From Flavobacterium azooxidireducens (GTDB taxonomy: Bacteria; Bacteroidota; Bacteroidia; Flavobacteriales; Flavobacteriaceae): a stretch of DNA of 64,000 nucleotides. A program made the translations under genes and the position numbers. Below the pieces are notes generated by a model. That model was not told the origin of the DNA. It made no database searches and was given only the letters and a program-made list of their open reading frames with translations. Position 1 is the stretch's first letter. Each line of letters opens with the position of its first letter. Positions 62,817 to 64,000 of the stretch are shown piece after piece. The DNA lies in NCBI RefSeq assembly GCF_023195775.1, contig NZ_CP096205.1, positions 3,102,001 through 3,166,000 of the forward strand, in the 5' to 3' direction.

Positions 62817-63302
62817 ATGAAAAAATCATTATTTCTCTATTTGTTCATTGTTAGTATTTTAATGACAGTTTTTACCTATATGTATTATAGCAAAAAAGTA
62901 AAATTTGAAGCAGAACGTTTTGAAAATTTGAAAACTAAGATGAATGATACAATTCAAACACTTAACAATCAGATTTTTGATGCAAATTATTTTACGTTGC
63001 GAAATAACGACAATGCTCAAAATTATTTAGAAGATTATTCTATCGAAAAATTAATTCCGAAAATTGAAGCCAATTTAATGGATTTAAACGATAATCCGGA
63101 AGGAAATCCGTTGGTGGATTTTGGAAAAATAGACGACAAGAAATTCATCATCAATAAAATTGAAGTATTAAACCACCGTTGGATTATTGCCGATTTTAGT
63201 AATGGAGAACTATGGGGAGAAGTACTTTTACAGTATTTTGTAGAGGAAGATGAATCACTTGATTTTAAAATTATTCAGTCAACATTATATCCAAAACAGT
63301 AA
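62817..63302 (+). CDS. Membrane-anchored hypothetical protein
   Basis: A 161-residue protein with an N-terminal transmembrane helix (about 4-23, LFLYLFIVSILMTVFTYMYY), a coiled-coil-like stretch (25-55) and a soluble alpha/beta C-terminal domain (IINKIEVLNHRWIIADFSNG). It is 4 bp after the metallo-hydrolase gene and so in its operon. Function unknown. Confidence 0.7.
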   Translation: MKKSLFLYLFIVSILMTVFTYMYYSKKVKFEAERFENLKTKMNDTIQTLNNQIFDANYFTLRNNDNAQNYLEDYSIEKLIPKIEANLMDLNDNPEGNPLVDFGKIDDKKFIINKIEVLNHRWIIADFSNGELWGEVLLQYFVEEDESLDFKIIQSTLYPKQ

Positions 63303-63336
63303 ACTTTTGTATATTTAAGTCCTTAATTTTTTAGGT

Positions 63337-63828
63337 ATGAAAAATTGTTTGCTTTTAATTGTTTTAGTTATGAGTTTGGTTTCCTGCAAAAAATTTGATC
63401 AGGATGTAGAACCTGAATTAATTAAAAAGCAAGCTTTGTTAGATACGATTGCCAGTGCCGACAAAGATGAAAATGGTTGTTTAGATGGAGCTGGTTATTT
63501 TTGGTCAACATTAAATAAAGAATGTATAAAAATCTACGAATCGGCTATCACTTTATATCCGCAGGATAATCAAAACAATGAGGATGAAACCAAAAATGCT
63601 TACATTGTTTTTGGCGAAAATGGAGGAAATGAAGCCGAAATATTTCTTCCTAATCAGGTGAAATCTCTTATTCTGGTTCGTCCTTCAGAAGGTCAACCAT
63701 GGAAATTTGATGATTGGCAACTCATTCCTTGGAAAGGGTTTATTCTTAAAAAAGGAGAAGATATTTTATTTGCCGGCGATGGTGGTGTAGGACCAAAAAT
63801 CACCGGAAGCGATAAAATGGAAGATTAA
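63337..63828 (+). CDS. Hypothetical lipoprotein
   Basis: A 163-residue lipoprotein: signal MKNCLLLIVLVMSLVSC with lipid attachment at Cys17. It has a conserved-looking NGCLDGAGYFWSTLNKECIK block, where Cys residues may form a disulfide, and a beta-rich C-terminal half (VKSLILVRPSEGQPWKFDDW, LKKGEDILFAGDG). No known role. 35 bp after the previous gene. Confidence 0.7.
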   Translation: MKNCLLLIVLVMSLVSCKKFDQDVEPELIKKQALLDTIASADKDENGCLDGAGYFWSTLNKECIKIYESAITLYPQDNQNNEDETKNAYIVFGENGGNEAEIFLPNQVKSLILVRPSEGQPWKFDDWQLIPWKGFILKKGEDILFAGDGGVGPKITGSDKMED

Positions 63829-63829
63829 T

Positions 63830-64000
63830 CTATTTGTTTTCTCCAAGCCAATTTCTAAAATCATAAAAATTTTGTGGAGCAACACCGTGACCAACAGGAT
63901 ATTCTTTATACACAAATTTAATTCCTAATTTTTCTAAAACCGGACTTGTTTTTCTTGCCCAATCCACCGGAATTACTTGATCAACTGTTCCGTGTGAAGC
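63830..64000 (-). CDS. Alpha/beta hydrolase (phospholipase/carboxylesterase family), 3' part only
   Basis: The last 56 codons of a minus-strand gene that runs off the right edge. ASHGTVDQVIPVDWARKTSP holds the catalytic Asp (TVDQVIP) and KEYPVGHGVAPQNF the catalytic His of the serine-hydrolase triad; the Ser part is outside the window. The gene converges with the lipoprotein gene, the stops 1 bp apart. Confidence 0.85.
   Translation of the reverse strand, partial: ASHGTVDQVIPVDWARKTSPVLEKLGIKFVYKEYPVGHGVAPQNFYDFRNWLGENK

Overview
The window is AT-rich chromosomal DNA of a Flavobacterium-like member of the Bacteroidota (family Flavobacteriaceae). The signs are promoters of the form TTTG-N19..21-TAnnTTTG in place of sigma70 boxes (for example 31716-31746, 23819-23851, 58171-58203), almost no Shine-Dalgarno sequences, many lipoproteins of the type MKK...SC, and typical families such as Na+-pump methylmalonyl-CoA decarboxylase, an Nth without Fe-S cysteines, and TPR-HisKA_2/LytTR signalling.

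Layout. 1-1880: remnant of an IS1182-type transposase, a 55-residue membrane protein, an archaemetzincin lipoprotein and a decayed ORF. 1881-5860: operon for methylmalonyl-CoA epimerase and all parts of a Na+-translocating methylmalonyl-CoA decarboxylase. 6007-9896: a short GT35 'glycogen phosphorylase' lacking the PLP lysine, an O6-alkylguanine methyltransferase, an outer-membrane barrel and an Ig/FN3-like lipoprotein.

9925-26334 is the most unusual stretch. An SF1 helicase with a C-terminal Vsr-like nuclease domain and a WYL regulator (minus strand) diverge from the RNA ligase gene rtcB (plus strand). The shared intergenic region carries a 21-bp palindrome (CTACGCAA-N5-TTGCGTAG) followed 8 bp later by AAATCTTTGT. 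The same palindrome with the same spacing recurs once more, at 24548, inside a locus of tRNA and tRNA-like sequences. Two of these carry an 18-bp palindrome in place of the D arm or T loop, and two appear circularly permuted. A slipin (SPFH) gene follows, then an ERI-1-like 3'-5' exonuclease gene. Between the two palindrome sites lies a very AT-rich 1430-residue CHAT (caspase-like) protease gene, flanked by fragments that look like an older gene. I read this as a candidate RNA-damage/RNA-repair and defence regulon. Joint control is inference.

27136-33712: SWIM zinc-finger and WGR proteins, then an SPFH protein overlapping a NAD-kinase-fold protein with a changed GGDG motif. 33716-46912: a long minus-strand run with a 50-residue membrane protein, maleate isomerase, fumarylacetoacetase-family hydrolase, aspartic protease, gentisate dioxygenase, NTF2-like proteins, an epimerase, a frameshifted TPR histidine kinase, a LytTR regulator, S41 protease and nitrilase. 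The dioxygenase, hydrolase and isomerase together suggest gentisate breakdown through maleate.

47317-64000: housekeeping and membrane genes (DUF2805, fatty-acid hydroxylase, AlkB, aquaporin, DoxX, EamA, L,D-transpeptidase, DUF2721, UvrA, ECF sigma factor, endonuclease III, Bcp, PhnP-like metallo-hydrolase) and a truncated alpha/beta hydrolase at the right edge. Intergenic regions hold tandem arrays with 7- or 8-bp period, three copies of an 80-bp hairpin repeat, and several short palindromes.
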